Below are positions 22,101-33,594 of a stretch of 64,000 nucleotides of DNA, piece after piece (the first letter of the stretch is position 1; each line of letters opens with the position of its first letter). The notes beneath the pieces were generated by a model. The model was not told where the DNA came from. It ran no database searches and worked only from the letters and a program-made list of their open reading frames with translations. The translations under genes were made by a program, and so were the position numbers. Source of the stretch: Linaria vulgaris (taxonomy: Eukaryota; Streptophyta; Magnoliopsida; Lamiales; Plantaginaceae); NCBI GenBank assembly GCA_948329865.1, contig OX415250.1, positions 92,037,510 through 92,101,509 on the forward strand, in the 5' to 3' direction.

Positions 22101-25100
22101 AAATATGATGCCTCCACACTTTAGGCAGGGGGGTTCTGTCTCTTCGGGGACTTTCTCTCGTAATTTGGCTCGGAATCCTTCGATGCTGCTAGGCGTTCGC
22201 CATGCATCCTTCGAGGATTTTACCCATTGGCCGAGGGGTAGGACCGATGAGGGTCTGACGAACATCGTGGGGAGCTCCTCGGTGATGGAAGCGTGAAGGC
22301 CTTCGCATGTGGTTTCTCGTCGGATGAATCACATCAGGGAAGTGTTTATGGATTGAGACTCTTATTCTCTCGTTGATCACTCTTTGGTGTTTAACATGCT
22401 CCATTTGAGTCATTCGAGGCTGATGGGCCAAGGACGTGTTGGGTTCGCTCTTAGTAATGAATATGGAGAGTCCATCATGACCCTTTTTTACCGAGTATAA
22501 TCTGTATTTTGACAAGTATGACGTAGTTATACCCCACCACGATCAGAGGGCATATGATCCTCCTTTCGGTTACTTAACGGTTTATTGAGAACAAATGCGT
22601 TGTGGGCTGCATGCATTTTTTCACCTTTTTCTCCAAGTTCTTTTTCGATATTGGCAAATATGCCCTAGTCAACTGACGCCTAATTCTTACCATCATTTGG
22701 TGGGGTATATGTTGTGTTGTGAGCTTTTGAACCTTCTCATGTCTCCTTATCGGGTGGGCGCGGTTTTTATCTTGCGCCCTTGTTCGGGCGGTCCTCTCTT
22801 TTTCAGCCTGGCCTTTTGGGCCAACAGTCGAGCCTTCACGCATGTCTCCAACCATCATTCTCATCGAGGGGATTGGAGACGAAGTTTTTTTTTGCGTCCA
22901 TCCGAAGGGCCTGTCGGCTAGTTTATAGGGGGTACCTATCCGATGGGGTCTCGGGTATATTATCCCTAATCCCAAAACCTCGGTGCGTGAGTGGGAGGTT
23001 TTGTTAGGTACTGAGTTGTTCTCGGGTACCTATGATATCAACAGCTTACTGGAGCTTCCCGAGTCCCTAATCCTCGCAGGTCTCCAAGAAGGGATTGAGC
23101 TGTTCAATCTCCCAATTCAACCCTTGCATGCCAACTTCTTTTTCCGTAAGTAGCTCTTCCTCTTCTCTACCTATGATATTCTCCTATATCTTAAATTCAT
23201 GATATGTTTATGTTTACGATATGTGCGGAAATGGAGATGTTTGCTATAAAGCCTTTCGACGAGGCTTTTTTGATGCAAATACCGAATGAGGGATACGCCT
23301 TTTCTGAGGAGGAAGATTCCTATCTGTCGAGTTTCGAGGTGGTGACGAGTTCTTCTTCGAAAGAGGGGATCCGATGGTTTCGCCCGTCGCAGCCCCCAGT
23401 GAACTCTTTGGAACATGTCGTGCCAGAGGGTCTGATGGCCGCTGCTCTTCGGATGGACCCTTCTACGCCACCTTTGATGTTGCGGTCTTCTTCTAAGGGA
23501 GATGTCGCTTCTACTGCAAAGAGTGTAGTGGATGAGGGTCTTCTTTCTCCTACCCCCGATGGATCCTGACCCCTCGGGGGAAGTCCCGATCCTGTAGGAC
23601 TTCCTCCCTTTGGGGGAAGTCCTAATCCTGTGGTATCTCAGCACCTCTGGGAAAGTGGCAGTTCTATTTCTCCGGTTATTCTGGATGTGGATTTTTGTCG
23701 GAATTATTTGAGCGGTTTACTGAATTTGATGGACTGCGAGCTGATGAAGACTCTCCCCCTATCCACCCTTCAGGACCTGTCTTGCAAATATTTATGCGAG
23801 GTATAGCGTTCTTCCGTCTAATTTATTTTAGCACTAACCTCCATGCCTTCTTTGTGGTGATATGTGGAATTCGTGTAGGTTTATATGGTGTTGAATGCCA
23901 TTGGCACCCGAGGGGATTTTCCGTCCGATACTGGTTTGGTGTATCGTCGTCAGGATGAGTTGGAGAAGGGCATGCTAGAGGCCCAAGAAGAGATATCTCA
24001 ACTGAAGGCGGATCGTGAGACCGCTCAGAATGCTTATGATGGGATATTTTAGGGTGAGAGGAGTAAATCTTGGGAATTGGAGCGCAAGTTAGCGCTTGAG
24101 AAACACTACAAGATTTCAGCACTTTTCCCGACCGAAAACTCCCAACTTGATTTCGGTCGGGAGCAATCCCGACCGCAATGCGGTCAGTATAAAGTTTACC
24201 GACCGATATGCGGTCGGGACATTATTTAAAACCATTCCCGACCGCATTGCAGTCGGTACAAGTTGTCCCGACCGCATTGCGGTCGGGAATACGCTGGGCG
24301 GGAAATTTCCCGCCAAGAGTGTCGCCCTAATCTCGGCCCAGCTGGGCCGCGCAGCTGGGCCGAGACTTCCCGACCGCAATGCGGTCGGGAATACCCTTAT
24401 TCCCGACCGCGTTACAGTCGGGAAAGAGGGAAAGAGGGATGCGGTCGGGAATACCCTTATTCCCGACCGCGTGGCGGTCGGGAATATTAAGGTTTAGGGT
24501 TTAGGGTTTAGGGTTTAGACTTATTGGCGACCGATTTTCGGTAGGGAATAATATTCATATTCTTAATTTCACAATTTCGCTCTCAATTTTAGGTAAATCG
24601 TTCATTTAATGATCGAGTAAATCAGTATTAGTTATATATTACTAAAAATCTCAAAAAAAATTAAATTTAGTTGCACGTTGATGAATCGTTTGAAGCGTCG
24701 ATTCATATTGTCACTTATAAATAGATTAGTATATGTAGTTGCTAATAATGTAACTACTTACGATTATGTTAAACAAATGTTAACATATATATATATATAT
24801 ATATATATCACAATTAGCCTCTCTATACTAACGTTCGTAACAAATGTTAATTGACAATTGTGAACTCCTATATATTACGTATGATTATTATAGGTAAAAC
24901 TCCAAACCAACTTAACTTATACTCCGATAAACTATACTAATTTAATAATTAAAAGTACATTAAACTAACTAACTAATAGTGCGATTCATGAATTTAATGA
25001 AATTTTATAGTTATACTTAACAAACACATCAAGATTTTCCAAAAGATCGAAAAAAGGTAAAATTTACTATTTTTCCCGACCGCGTATCGGTCGGGAATTA

Positions 25101-25528
25101 CCATTATTGCCGACCGCATGGCGGTCGAAAATAAAATTTAAAGGTATTCCCGACCGCATGCCGGTCGGTACTAATATTTAAAGGCATTATTGCCGACCGC
25201 ATGGCGGTCGGAAATAAAATTTAAAGGTATTCCCGATCGCATGCCGGTCGGTACTAATATTTAAAGGCATTTACGACCGCGGTGCGGTCGGGAATAAAAT
25301 TTAAACTTATTCCCGACCGCAGTGCGGTCGGTATTTCGCGAGTTTCTGGGCTGCAAAGTATTGCCGACCGAATTTCGGTCGGTATTTTTTGAAAAATTGG
25401 CAGTTTTTTGAAATTTTTGAAAAAATTCAACATTCCCGACCGAATATCGGTCGGGAATAATCGAAGAAAATGGCGGGACTTGGTGGGAAATTCAAATTTG
25501 ACGAAAATTCAAAATTTTTCAACTTTTT

Positions 25529-25538
25529 CTATAAATAC
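25529..25538 (+). promoter_or_regulatory. TATA-like box inside CACTA element A
   Basis: CTATAAATAC is followed by a C/A/T-rich leader with many 'ttcatt' and 'ccatctccacac' words. It looks like the promoter and 5' leader of a deleted transposase gene. A similar leader lies on the minus strand of element C near 33500. Confidence 0.35.
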
Positions 25539-25810
25539 ACTTCATTATTCTCCTCATTTTTCCATCTCCACACACTTTGTTCCTCTTCAAAAAAAATTTC
25601 AAACACTTTTTTCATATTCATACACTTTTTCAAAACCTTCTTTCTTTCAACTTCAAAATTAAAAATTTTCACTTCTTTATTCAAATTTTCAATAATCAAA
25701 AACTTATTTATTTTTTTTTGTGTTTTAGACTAAGCAATGAATCAAAAATTTAATTATTGCAAACACAAAAACTAAATAATGTTTTTCAAATATTGCAAAA
25801 TATCAAAAAA

Positions 25811-25844
25811 ATAATATTCCGGTAATTTATTACCGGAATATTAT
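25811..25844. repeat. Perfect 15-bp inverted repeat (hairpin)
   Basis: The arms ATAATATTCCGGTAA and TTACCGGAATATTAT are separated by TTTA. It lies at the start of the right subterminal region of element A. Confidence 0.85.
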
Positions 25845-26790
25845 TTTTTTTGTTCTGATGATTATTATTCCCGACCGCGAATCGGTCGGGATTGGTTTGA
25901 ATATTATTCCCGACCGGGCCTCGGTCGGGAATAACATGAATTTTAATCCTGACCACTTTGCGGTCGGGAATAGTCCCGACCGCTATTCGGTCGGGACAAA
26001 AATTCATATAATCCCGACCGCAGAGCGGTCGGGAATAATATTTAAGTATTTCCCGACCGATATGCGGTCGGGACATATTCCGACCGTTGTGCGGTCAGAA
26101 TAATCGGTCGGTAAATTTCCGACCGCATGCCGGTCGGGAAAGGCGGTCGGGAAAAGTCCTTCCCGACCGAACGGCGGTCGGGAAACTTTTTTCGACCGAA
26201 GCAACGCTGACCGCCGCTTCCCGACCGCTATGCGGTCGGGAAAGTGTCATTCCCGACCGCAGATGGGTCATTCCCGACCGGCCCTGCGGTCGGGAATGAC
26301 CCGATTTTTTTGTAGTGAAAGCACAGGTGGTGAGTTTAGATGAGAGGATTGGGAACATAAGGGAACAAGTCCAATCCTCCGATGAACAGTTGATGCACGT
26401 CATGGGAGAGAGAGATGCAGCGAATTAGAGGATATTGGAGATGGTGCGGGCGCACAAGGTGGCCACGGTGATGGCCCAAGTCCAGGTAGTATTGGACATT
26501 TTGGGTTCATCTGTTCTTCGCGAGTCCTTGTAAGGGGAGATGCGTGATGGTTCCCATTGGGTATCGGCTGTATCGAGATGCCGTTCAAGCTTTACCAGGG
26601 TTTTCTTTGGGTCTGGTTCTCCCCGAGTTTAGTGTCCGGCAAGTTTTCCCTTAAGTTCAGCCAGCGATTTACGATGACCTTGTGGTCCCATCTGTGGAGA
26701 TTGACGATCATGTAGATCTGTCCGCAAAGCAGTGTCGTCTTCTAATCCGGGAAGGAAAGCGTCCAATAGAGGATGCTTAGTGTGTGTGAG

Positions 26791-27499
26791 GATTTTTTTG
26801 GTGGTTAAGAGACCTTTGTATAGGATACGGTCTAGTATGCTTATGTAGTGAAGTTGTTTGTAATAGATGGCCCATTGGGGTTAGGTTGCTAAGATGACTT
26901 CGTATAGGCTCATCATTTTCCCGTGCAACCAGGTTTTTCCCCACTGTTTTTGAATGTATATGAACCATCTATATATAAACAACTTTTATTTATGTACAAC
27001 TCCGGTCTTACATTAAGCCTAATATTTTTCAAGGTTAAATGCATTTCAGGTATTGTAGATTACCGCGCCTTCGAAGTTGGCAAGTTGGTATGTTGCAGGT
27101 CCATCAATTAATCTATAGTTTATCAAAATAAATACACTACCAATCAAAAAAATTAATCCAAATAGGTTGGAAAACAACCAAAAAGTGAAGCATATTTGTA
27201 TACAATTGAAAAAAAAAACCTTACCTTCGAAGTTGGAAATGGCGGGCGCAGGCAAACGTGAGCTGCGAGCGACGGCTAAGCAGGGCGGTGGACAGCAACG
27301 AAAGATGAGGTGCGTGAGTGATAGTGACAAGTGAGAGAGAGAGGGCCAATTCTCCTTAGGGTTGACACTTGAGAGTGTGAATTGTGATTTGTTTTGTGTA
27401 GTTAAGTTATTTGTTTAATCGCAACAATGAGTCAAATATATTATATTACTTCAATTCAACCTTATATATTTTTTATTTTTTATTTTTAGTCTGGGTATC
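26791..27499. other. Intergenic DNA, no gene seen
   Basis: Mostly AT-rich. A phrase containing 'cttcgaagttgg' occurs twice (27068 and 27226). The open frame 27046-27330 (minus) has no recognisable domain. Confidence 0.4.
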
Positions 27500-27668
27500 C
27501 GTTTCCCGCGGGTATCCAAAACGATTCCCGTCTCCCTTCCCATTTAGTTGGGACGGGTGGCCGGAATTTCCAATTTTCCCACTTTGTCAACTTGGAAATT
27601 CCCAATTGGGAAATACCCAATAGGTATGGGATGGGTACCCAATTTCCCATACCCACTCCCACCCCTAA
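27500..27668. mobile_element. Possible hAT-type element end
   Basis: Dense short repeats of GGGTA/CCCAATT/TTCCCA words finish with CCCACTCCCACCCCTAA. On the minus strand this gives TTAGGGGTGGGAGTGGG, a style seen at several plant hAT termini. No partner end or 8-bp duplication could be found. Confidence 0.3.
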
Positions 27669-29072
27669 TGTTAATTGAAGTAATAAATGATTATAAACCT
27701 ATTAATTTGTTATCTAATAGTGGATTGAATAAGATTGAGAGAGTTATTAACGTTGAACTTATTATACGTTATACGTACACCTAATCATCATATGTTGTTG
27801 GAATTTGTATGAAATCTTGTAATTTTGTTGTCTTAACAATTATTAGGATAATAATCAACTAAACGAACAACGTGGAACCTTAATCGTTCCAAATCAAAAA
27901 ATGAGGTATGAATATTATTAGAGACCGCTCGACAGTTCATAATACTTGTTTTAGAGACCGCCCGGCGGTCTCTAAAAGTGGTTTTAGGGAACGCTAAGCG
28001 GTCCCTAATAATATTCATACCTCCTTTTTTGATTTTGTGGAATGATCTCCACATGTTTGTGATGTTTAGCAACAAACCTCATAACATGTCAATTGAAGTA
28101 ACAAATGATTATAAAACTTTTAATTTAGTTATTTAATAGTACATTGAATAAGATTAAGAGAGTTATTAACGTTGAACTTACTATACGTTATACGTACACC
28201 TAATCATCATATGTTTTTTGAATTTGTATGAAATCTTGTAATTTCGTTCTCTTAACTATTATTAGAATAATAATCAACTAAACAAACAACGTGGTACCTT
28301 AATCATTCCATAAAATCAAAAAATGAGGTATGAATATTATCAGGGACCACTCGGTCCCTAATACTTGTTTTAGAGACTGCCCGGCGGTCCCTAACAATAT
28401 TCATACCTCTTTTTTTGATTTTATAAAATGATCTTCATATGTTTGTGATTTTTAGCAACAAACCTCATTATAACATGTCAATTGAAGTAACAAATGATTA
28501 TAAAACTATTACTTTAGTTATTTAATAGTAGATTGAGTAAGATTGAGAGAGTTATTAACATTGAATTTACTCTACGTTATACGTACACCTAATCATCATA
28601 AGTTGTTAGAATTTGTATGAAATCTTGTTATTTTGTTCTCTTAAGTATTATTAGGATAATAATCAACTAAACTAACAACGCATCACCTTAATCGCTCCAT
28701 AAAATCAAAATGTGAGGTATGAATATTATTGAAGAACTGTTCGGCGGTCCCTAATACTTGTTTTAGAGACTGTCCGACGGTTCCTAAATGTGGTTTTAGA
28801 GACCACCGAGCGGTCCCTATTTTCATTCGTTGAGCCGCGGACCGCCCAACGGTCTCCTTAGCGGGTTGGAGACCGCTGGGCAATCCCCGTTGCTCCAGCC
28901 GGTCACCGAAACACAGGTGACCGCCAGGCGGTCACCAAGGGAGGGTCCCGAAAACCCCCCGAATCTTGTGGGGACCGCTGGGCGGTCCCCGTTGCTCCGG
29001 GCGGTCGTCGAAAGTCTGGAGACCTCCCAATAGTCATCAGGGAGGTTGCGAAAACCCCCAAATCTTGTAGTG
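27669..29072 (+). mobile_element. CACTA-like element B, right part
   Basis: The right end reads AATCTTGTAGTG (29061-29072), the complement of CACTACAAGATT, and matches the terminus of element A. Subterminal palindromes here are of the type GACCGCC(C/G)GGCGGTC (27920-28010, 28340-28400, 28730-29030). No matching left terminus was found between 26.8 and 27.7 kb, so the element is truncated or its left end was replaced by the possible hAT-type sequence. It has no transposase gene. Confidence 0.6.
27673..28810 (+). repeat. Three tandem units of ~390-420 bp inside CACTA element B
   Basis: Units begin with 'aattgaagtaa' at 27673, 28091 and 28480. Each runs through 'gagagagttattaac' and 'cctaatcatcat', a pair of subterminal palindromes, and 'gtttgtgatttttagcaaca'. 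A diverged relative of the unit lies in CACTA element C (33660-34300). Confidence 0.8.
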
Positions 29073-29299
29073 CTTGTTCGATCGATATTCAAGCTGGACT
29101 AATGGTGCTGATCATGCGCAACAAATGCTGTTGTCATGCGTCTTTTCCGGACTTGCTCTCTGATCGACCAATTTTAATGTTCTTTTAGCCTATTTAAATA
29201 AACTAATATATAAACCAATCATATATATACATATATTAATTTGTCGTTCGACTGTGTTGGAGTATTAAATTTGGACGAGTACTAGAGATGCTGATCACG

Positions 29300-29410
29300 A
29301 CTGTGAGTAGGTGATTCTCTCTTTTTTGGGTTGGCTCTCCTTGTAAGGGGTTGAAGCACCCCTTGTGCTTCATAGTATTTTATCCTATTGCTCGATCAAA
29401 AAAAAAAATG
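29300..29410 (+). mobile_element. Possible LINE 3' end with poly(A)
   Basis: T-rich sequence with 'ctccttgtaaggggttg' and 'caccccttgtgctt', then a run of 11 A near 29398. This resembles the 3' UTR of plant L1-type LINEs. The 5' part is absent, and no target duplication was defined. Confidence 0.35.
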
Positions 29411-29599
29411 ATATTGGAACTGCTAAAAGCTAAGATTTATTTTATTTTTCACTTTAGATAAGGCAAAACTAACTAATTAGAATACAAGGAATACTCCAAC
29501 CCCAAGGAGTTACATGAAAAAACATCCCTAAGACACGCTAGGATTAATACACCGAATTGAGTTCAAACACTAATCCAAAAATGAATACGCAAAGTTCCT

Positions 29600-29750
29600 G
29601 ATCATACCCGTAACTAAGATTTAACCTTAGCTTAACTTCTTCTAACACATTATAGATGTCAACTGCACCATTGTTGAAAATAAGATTATTCGTTAGTTGT
29701 CAAATTGCAGAAAGCAGATAACTACAAACCTCCCCATTTACTTCCAGTTG
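29600..29750 (-). pseudogene. LINE zf-RVT-region remnant
   Basis: A minus-strand translation contains NNLIFNNGAVDIYNVLEEVK, similar to the stretch that follows the zf-RVT domain near the C-terminus of plant non-LTR retrotransposon proteins (typically a W-x-x-R-N-x-x-(I/V)-F-N pattern). A stop precedes it. Only ~40 residues can be read. Confidence 0.35.
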
Positions 29751-29759
29751 CTTGAAGAT

Positions 29760-30273
29760 TATTTTTTCATAGAACCGGATATCTTCGATATAAAGCTTTT
29801 ATGATTCTATTTCATATTGTTTCAGATGCACAACTTTTACTCCAACGGGAGTCGGACCATATATAATTTCATGTTTTGGAAAATAACTCACTTGGTAACT
29901 AGATTTATCATAAGAGAGACAAACAACTTAGTTAAACTAATTATTAGCCGGATTAAGGAATAAGCTATAGAATGAATTTTTAAATCGACAACTTATTATA
30001 AGCTAAAGTAAATGACTTATAAGAACTTAAATATAAAAATCAAAACCACTCATCCAAATACTTAGTAGTAGGACAACTACATGTGATATCTCCTTGCATA
30101 TGAGATATATTAGTGAAAAGAAACGTCAATGCATCCTATATGGCCCATTCAAATGTGAGGAGTTATGACCACATGACCATAATAATATATATGTTCCTAG
30201 TGTGTACCCATAACCTTCGCCCTGTTTTCAAGGGATCTGACCCTAATGCAAACAAACACATACACACACACAC

Positions 30274-30317
<44 letters not shown>

Positions 30318-31928
30318 TTGTGTGTGTGTGAGAGTGCTATATTAATATGGGTTGATAGGTACAGTTCAAGTGATCATGTGTCACATTCAATGATCAGGTC
30401 ATATATCAAATCGAGAAACTGATATCCAAAGCCACCCGATTCTGTGACACCTCCAATTGTGAAAGACGTCCTCGAAAGTGAGACCACTTTATTTCTCAAA
30501 ACTCAAACCTACATCTTGTAACAAATTGTCACATGGAACAATTATAAGTGACATTAACGTTTAATTGTCGACGTTCATATGTGAATGTCCAGCTTTCATT
30601 AAATGGAAAGTGACTGGCCACCACGCGTAATATATTTAATGTCATCATATATATGCAAAACGATTTCACTAGATCAATTATAAGTTATTTGATTATAATT
30701 AAGTACTAGCTTTTGATATACGGAACAACAATTATTGGTACTCCTTTGCTCTCTAATTGGTGAAAAATATATATGATCGATATGGCTATAGGAGATTTTC
30801 TTTTGGAACATCAACAACTTTATTTATATACTAAGGTCGAAGTCAATTAATATACAACGATGTGCGGGGTCGAAACTGGCGGGACATCGTAAATATGTAC
30901 AATGCATATCACACAACTCAAAACGCGCCAAAGTTAATTAAGCCATGCTGCACAAAACGGTAGTTGTCGGAGCTGATATGGCTATAGGAGATTACAGTTT
31001 CTTTAAATAATTATTGAAGAGTAATGTTTATGGTCAAATTTAAAACGAAATTAAATGAGGGTTTCGAATTAGTGGTGCATGGTATTTGTTCTGTAGATAT
31101 TATTCTTCACAAGTACTTTCAATTTGACAAAGAATATATGTCGCCAGAAAATTAAAGATCATGAAGGAAAAAGCAGCAGCTAGTAAAGTAATCTCTTAAA
31201 AATATGTGCATGTTGCAATATAATCTTCTAGGTTTCAGAAAGATGAAATGAGAATTGACGGATCAACAACTCCCTTTTACTTTCCCACTTTTTTCAGTAA
31301 TCCAAATATTACTAGCGAAATATATCGTGTCAATAATTACTAATAATGCCATTATTTAAAGGTGTTGTATATATCATATATGGCTCCTCTTATGCTTCGT
31401 TTACTAATCTGTATGAGAGACTATAATGCATCCGACATGGGACACTAGTTGTGCGTACCCAGACTATGTTTTCTTTTCCAGCCAAATTAATGTTGATCTG
31501 TATATATGCTTAAACCCGTTATTAGAAATCGATAATGTGATACTGCTCCCATGCAACTATATCTAATGCCATTTTTGTACAAAATAAATTGTCACTTCAA
31601 CTCATGACATGACTTCGAGCTTAATTTCGTCGAAATTAGAATAATGGTTATTCTAGAAAATATTAAAATTTCTTCAAAAAATCATATTTAGAGGAGATGC
31701 AATTTTCTTTTAGTAGAAAAAGCATCAAACTTCCCTGTGTTTGACCGTATTTGCAGCAAATTTGAATAATTACCTTTGTAATTTTGTGTGAACCCCCCAT
31801 TTTGTCTTTCTAATGGTAAAAAATGTTGACACATCTGCAAATCTTACGGAAAAAATTTGAATAAGAGGATAGTTCACACAAAATTGCAAATATTACGAGG
31901 TTGACCGTTAAAGCTAAGACCAAAGTCA
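29760..31928. other. AT-rich intergenic DNA, no gene seen
   Basis: No frame longer than ~70 codons and no protein motif. It is unusually free of recognisable repeats apart from a microsatellite near 30.26-30.33 kb, so it may be older single-copy spacer. Confidence 0.5.
30256..30330. repeat. (CA)n(TA)n(TG)n compound microsatellite
   Basis: A CA-rich stretch, then ~20 TA units, then TGTGTG. The flanks are self-complementary and could fold into a long hairpin. Confidence 0.85.
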
Positions 31929-31949
31929 CACTACAAGAAAATGGGGTCA

Positions 31950-32560
31950 ATAGGGACCGCATGGGCAGTCCCTATTAACCCATTTCCGGTCACTGAAGGG
32001 TCAATAGGGACCGCACATGGGTCGCTATTGGCTGGTCTCCCTATTGACCTCGGTCGCTTTCCATCAAGGACCTCAATTAGGTCGCTAATGAGGGTCAGTA
32101 AGGACCGCAAAATCAGTGACCACATCGCGGTCCCTGTTACTTTAATAGCAATAGGGACTGTGTGGCGGTCCCTATTGCCTTAACAGCATCAGGGACCGCA
32201 TTGCAGTCCCTATTGGCTTTCACACAGTAGTGACCGCAAAGCGGCCCCTTTTGTCCAAACAGCAATAGGGACCGCAATGCAGTTCCTATTGCCTTAGAAA
32301 CAATAGGGACCGCATTGCGGTCCCTGTTATATTTCACACAATAGGGATTGTATTGCGGTCCATATTGATGTTTAGACAATAGGGACCGCAAAGCGGTCAC
32401 TACTTATTTAGTAGTAGGGACCTAATTGCGGTCCCTACTAATATTCATAGACACTTTATGAATATTATTAGGGACCACAATTTGGTCCCTACTAATATTC
32501 ATAGATACTATATGAATATTAGGGACCTAATTGCGGTCCCTAATAATCTGCGAGGAATAT
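31950..32560. repeat. Left subterminal repeat array of CACTA element C
   Basis: At least a dozen copies of AATAGGGACCGCNNTGCGGTCCCTATT-like units in alternating orientation, cut by short variable spacers. Such arrays are the binding region of the CACTA accessory protein (TnpA in En/Spm). Confidence 0.75.
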
Positions 32561-32801
32561 AAAAAAACAATAATGTTTTGGAAATTTTTTGGAATATCAT
32601 TATTTTTTTTGTTGAAATATTATTATAACAAGATCAAAACAATAAAATAATGAGGAAAAGTTAATATAATGACATAAAATTATTAATAAATGTAAAAATA
32701 TGAAGAAATAATGACTAATAATAGAAAATAAAATGTGTAGATCCAAATTTGTGGGGAAAAAAAAAAGATGAATGAAAACAAAAAATACATGAATAAAAAA
32801 A

Positions 32802-33202
32802 GGACGAATTATCAAATATGCTCGCTAACTTTGCCTTTAATCTTAAATGCCCGTTATTTTCAAACCTGCTGAAAATGCCCTGTATCTTTTAAAATTTCTA
32901 CTAAAAATGTCCGAAATGAAAAATAAGCACAAAAAAACTTATTTTGTCTCAAAAATAATGCTAAAAATGCCCTGTATCTTTTAAAATTCTATAAAAAATG
33001 CCCGAATTTTAAAACGCGACTTTTTGATTCAGCAGTGCGTCTCTTTGATTCGGATGCCACGTCGGATAAAAAGTCCAAATTTTTAAAATCAGGCATTTTT
33101 GTTAGAAAATTTAAAATTTAACGGGCATTTTCAGCGGGTTTGGAAATAACGGGCATTTAAGATTAAAGGCAAAAGTTAGCGGGCATTTTTGATAATTCGT
33201 CC
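32802..33202. mobile_element. MULE-type MITE with 9-bp target duplication
   Basis: The element is 401 bp. The terminal inverted repeats of ~75-80 bp begin GGACGAATTATCAAA and end TTTGATAATTCGTCC. The 9-bp direct repeat ATAAAAAAA flanks it on both sides (32793-32801 and 33203-33211), the hallmark length of Mutator-type insertion. Inside, a phrase with 'aatgccctgtatctttta' occurs twice ~90 bp apart. There is no coding capacity. It is inserted within CACTA element C and so is younger than that element. Confidence 0.88.
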
Positions 33203-33495
33203 ATAAAAAAATAAGTGAAAGAAAAGTAAGAAAAGAAAGTGTAGATCCAAAATAACAGAAAAGAAAGAAAAGAAAGTTTGTGTTGGTGATTTTTGTTTTG
33301 GATTTGTGTTGGTGAAAAGAACAAAAGTTTTTTTGTTGGAGAAAAGATTGTGTTTTTCGTTGGAAAAGAAGATAGTGTTTTTGTGTTGGATGTTTTTTGG
33401 AGAAAAGATAAGTGTTTTTTTTGTTGGAAAAGAAGATAACGTTTTTGTATTGGGTGTTTTTTGGAAATTAATAAAGTTAGATGTAAGAGTGGTGA

Positions 33496-33504
33496 GTATA
33501 TATA
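33496..33504 (-). promoter_or_regulatory. TATA-like box on the antisense strand of CACTA element C
   Basis: Sense (minus) CTATATATACTCACCAC is followed leftwards by a C/A-rich leader with an open frame (33550-33176) of low complexity. It resembles the promoter and leader in CACTA element A. It faces away from the TNP2 gene, so a second, divergent transcription unit may have existed. Confidence 0.3.
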
Positions 33505-33594
33505 GAGGGGAGGGTGAAATTTTCAAATTTTCGCAAAATTTTCCCTTCAATCTCCCCTAAAAGTTTTGCCAAATTTTCAAATTTTCGAATTTCA

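Larger units (their letters stand above)
24104..26317 (+). mobile_element. Non-autonomous CACTA element A (2,214 bp)
   Basis: The left end is CACTACAAGATTTC and the right end reads TTTTTTTGTAGTG, the inverted CACTA terminus. Flanking AAA at 24101-24103 and 26318-26320 is the 3-bp target duplication. Both subterminal regions (24125-24485, 25070-25460, 25866-26300) are packed with near-palindromes of the type CCCGACCGCNNTGCGGTCGGG. The middle is AT-rich with a (TA)n tract near 24786-24808. No TNP2-like coding region is present, so it would need transposase in trans. Confidence 0.88.
22105..26790 (+). pseudogene. Transposase_28-type locus 2, split by a CACTA element
   Basis: Starting near 22105 (MMPPHFRQGG), the plus-strand frames give YLTVY, MRCGLHAFFHLFLQVL, CPSQLTPNSYHHLVGYML and AFWANSRAFTHV. 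These form the same domain arrangement as locus 1 but are spread over all three frames. A donor-like GTAAGT occurs near 23147 and a GTAG acceptor near 23879. The exon at 23204-23569 (FAIKPFDEAFL) is open, and a Gly/Pro-rich minisatellite at 23570-23640 follows. A coiled-coil exon (23880-24103) is interrupted by the CACTA element 24104-26317 and resumes in the same frame at 26321 (VVSLDERIGNIREQ), ending near 26540-26790. Stops at about 24050 and 26427 show decay independent of the insertion. Confidence 0.55.

Noticed and set aside
24096..24497. 133-codon frame rich in PDRNAVGNT repeats
   Set aside because: It is a translation of the subterminal palindromes and crosses the CACTA terminus.
24125..26300. 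Regularly spaced palindromes resembling a CRISPR array
   Set aside because: Units are inverted in both orientations, spacing is irregular, the context is a plant CACTA element with intact ends and there are no cas genes.
27129..27142. CACTACCAATC as a possible left end of CACTA element B
   Set aside because: The flanking triplet ATA does not match the CTT after the right end, and there are no subterminal palindromes next to it.
29398..29410. Poly(A) as evidence for a processed pseudogene
   Set aside because: The sequence before it resembles a LINE 3' UTR and no spliced gene sequence is recognisable upstream.
33306..33560. Plus-strand frame with VFLLEKR-type repeats
   Set aside because: Low-complexity T/G-rich leader of the CACTA element; no domain and no codon preference.
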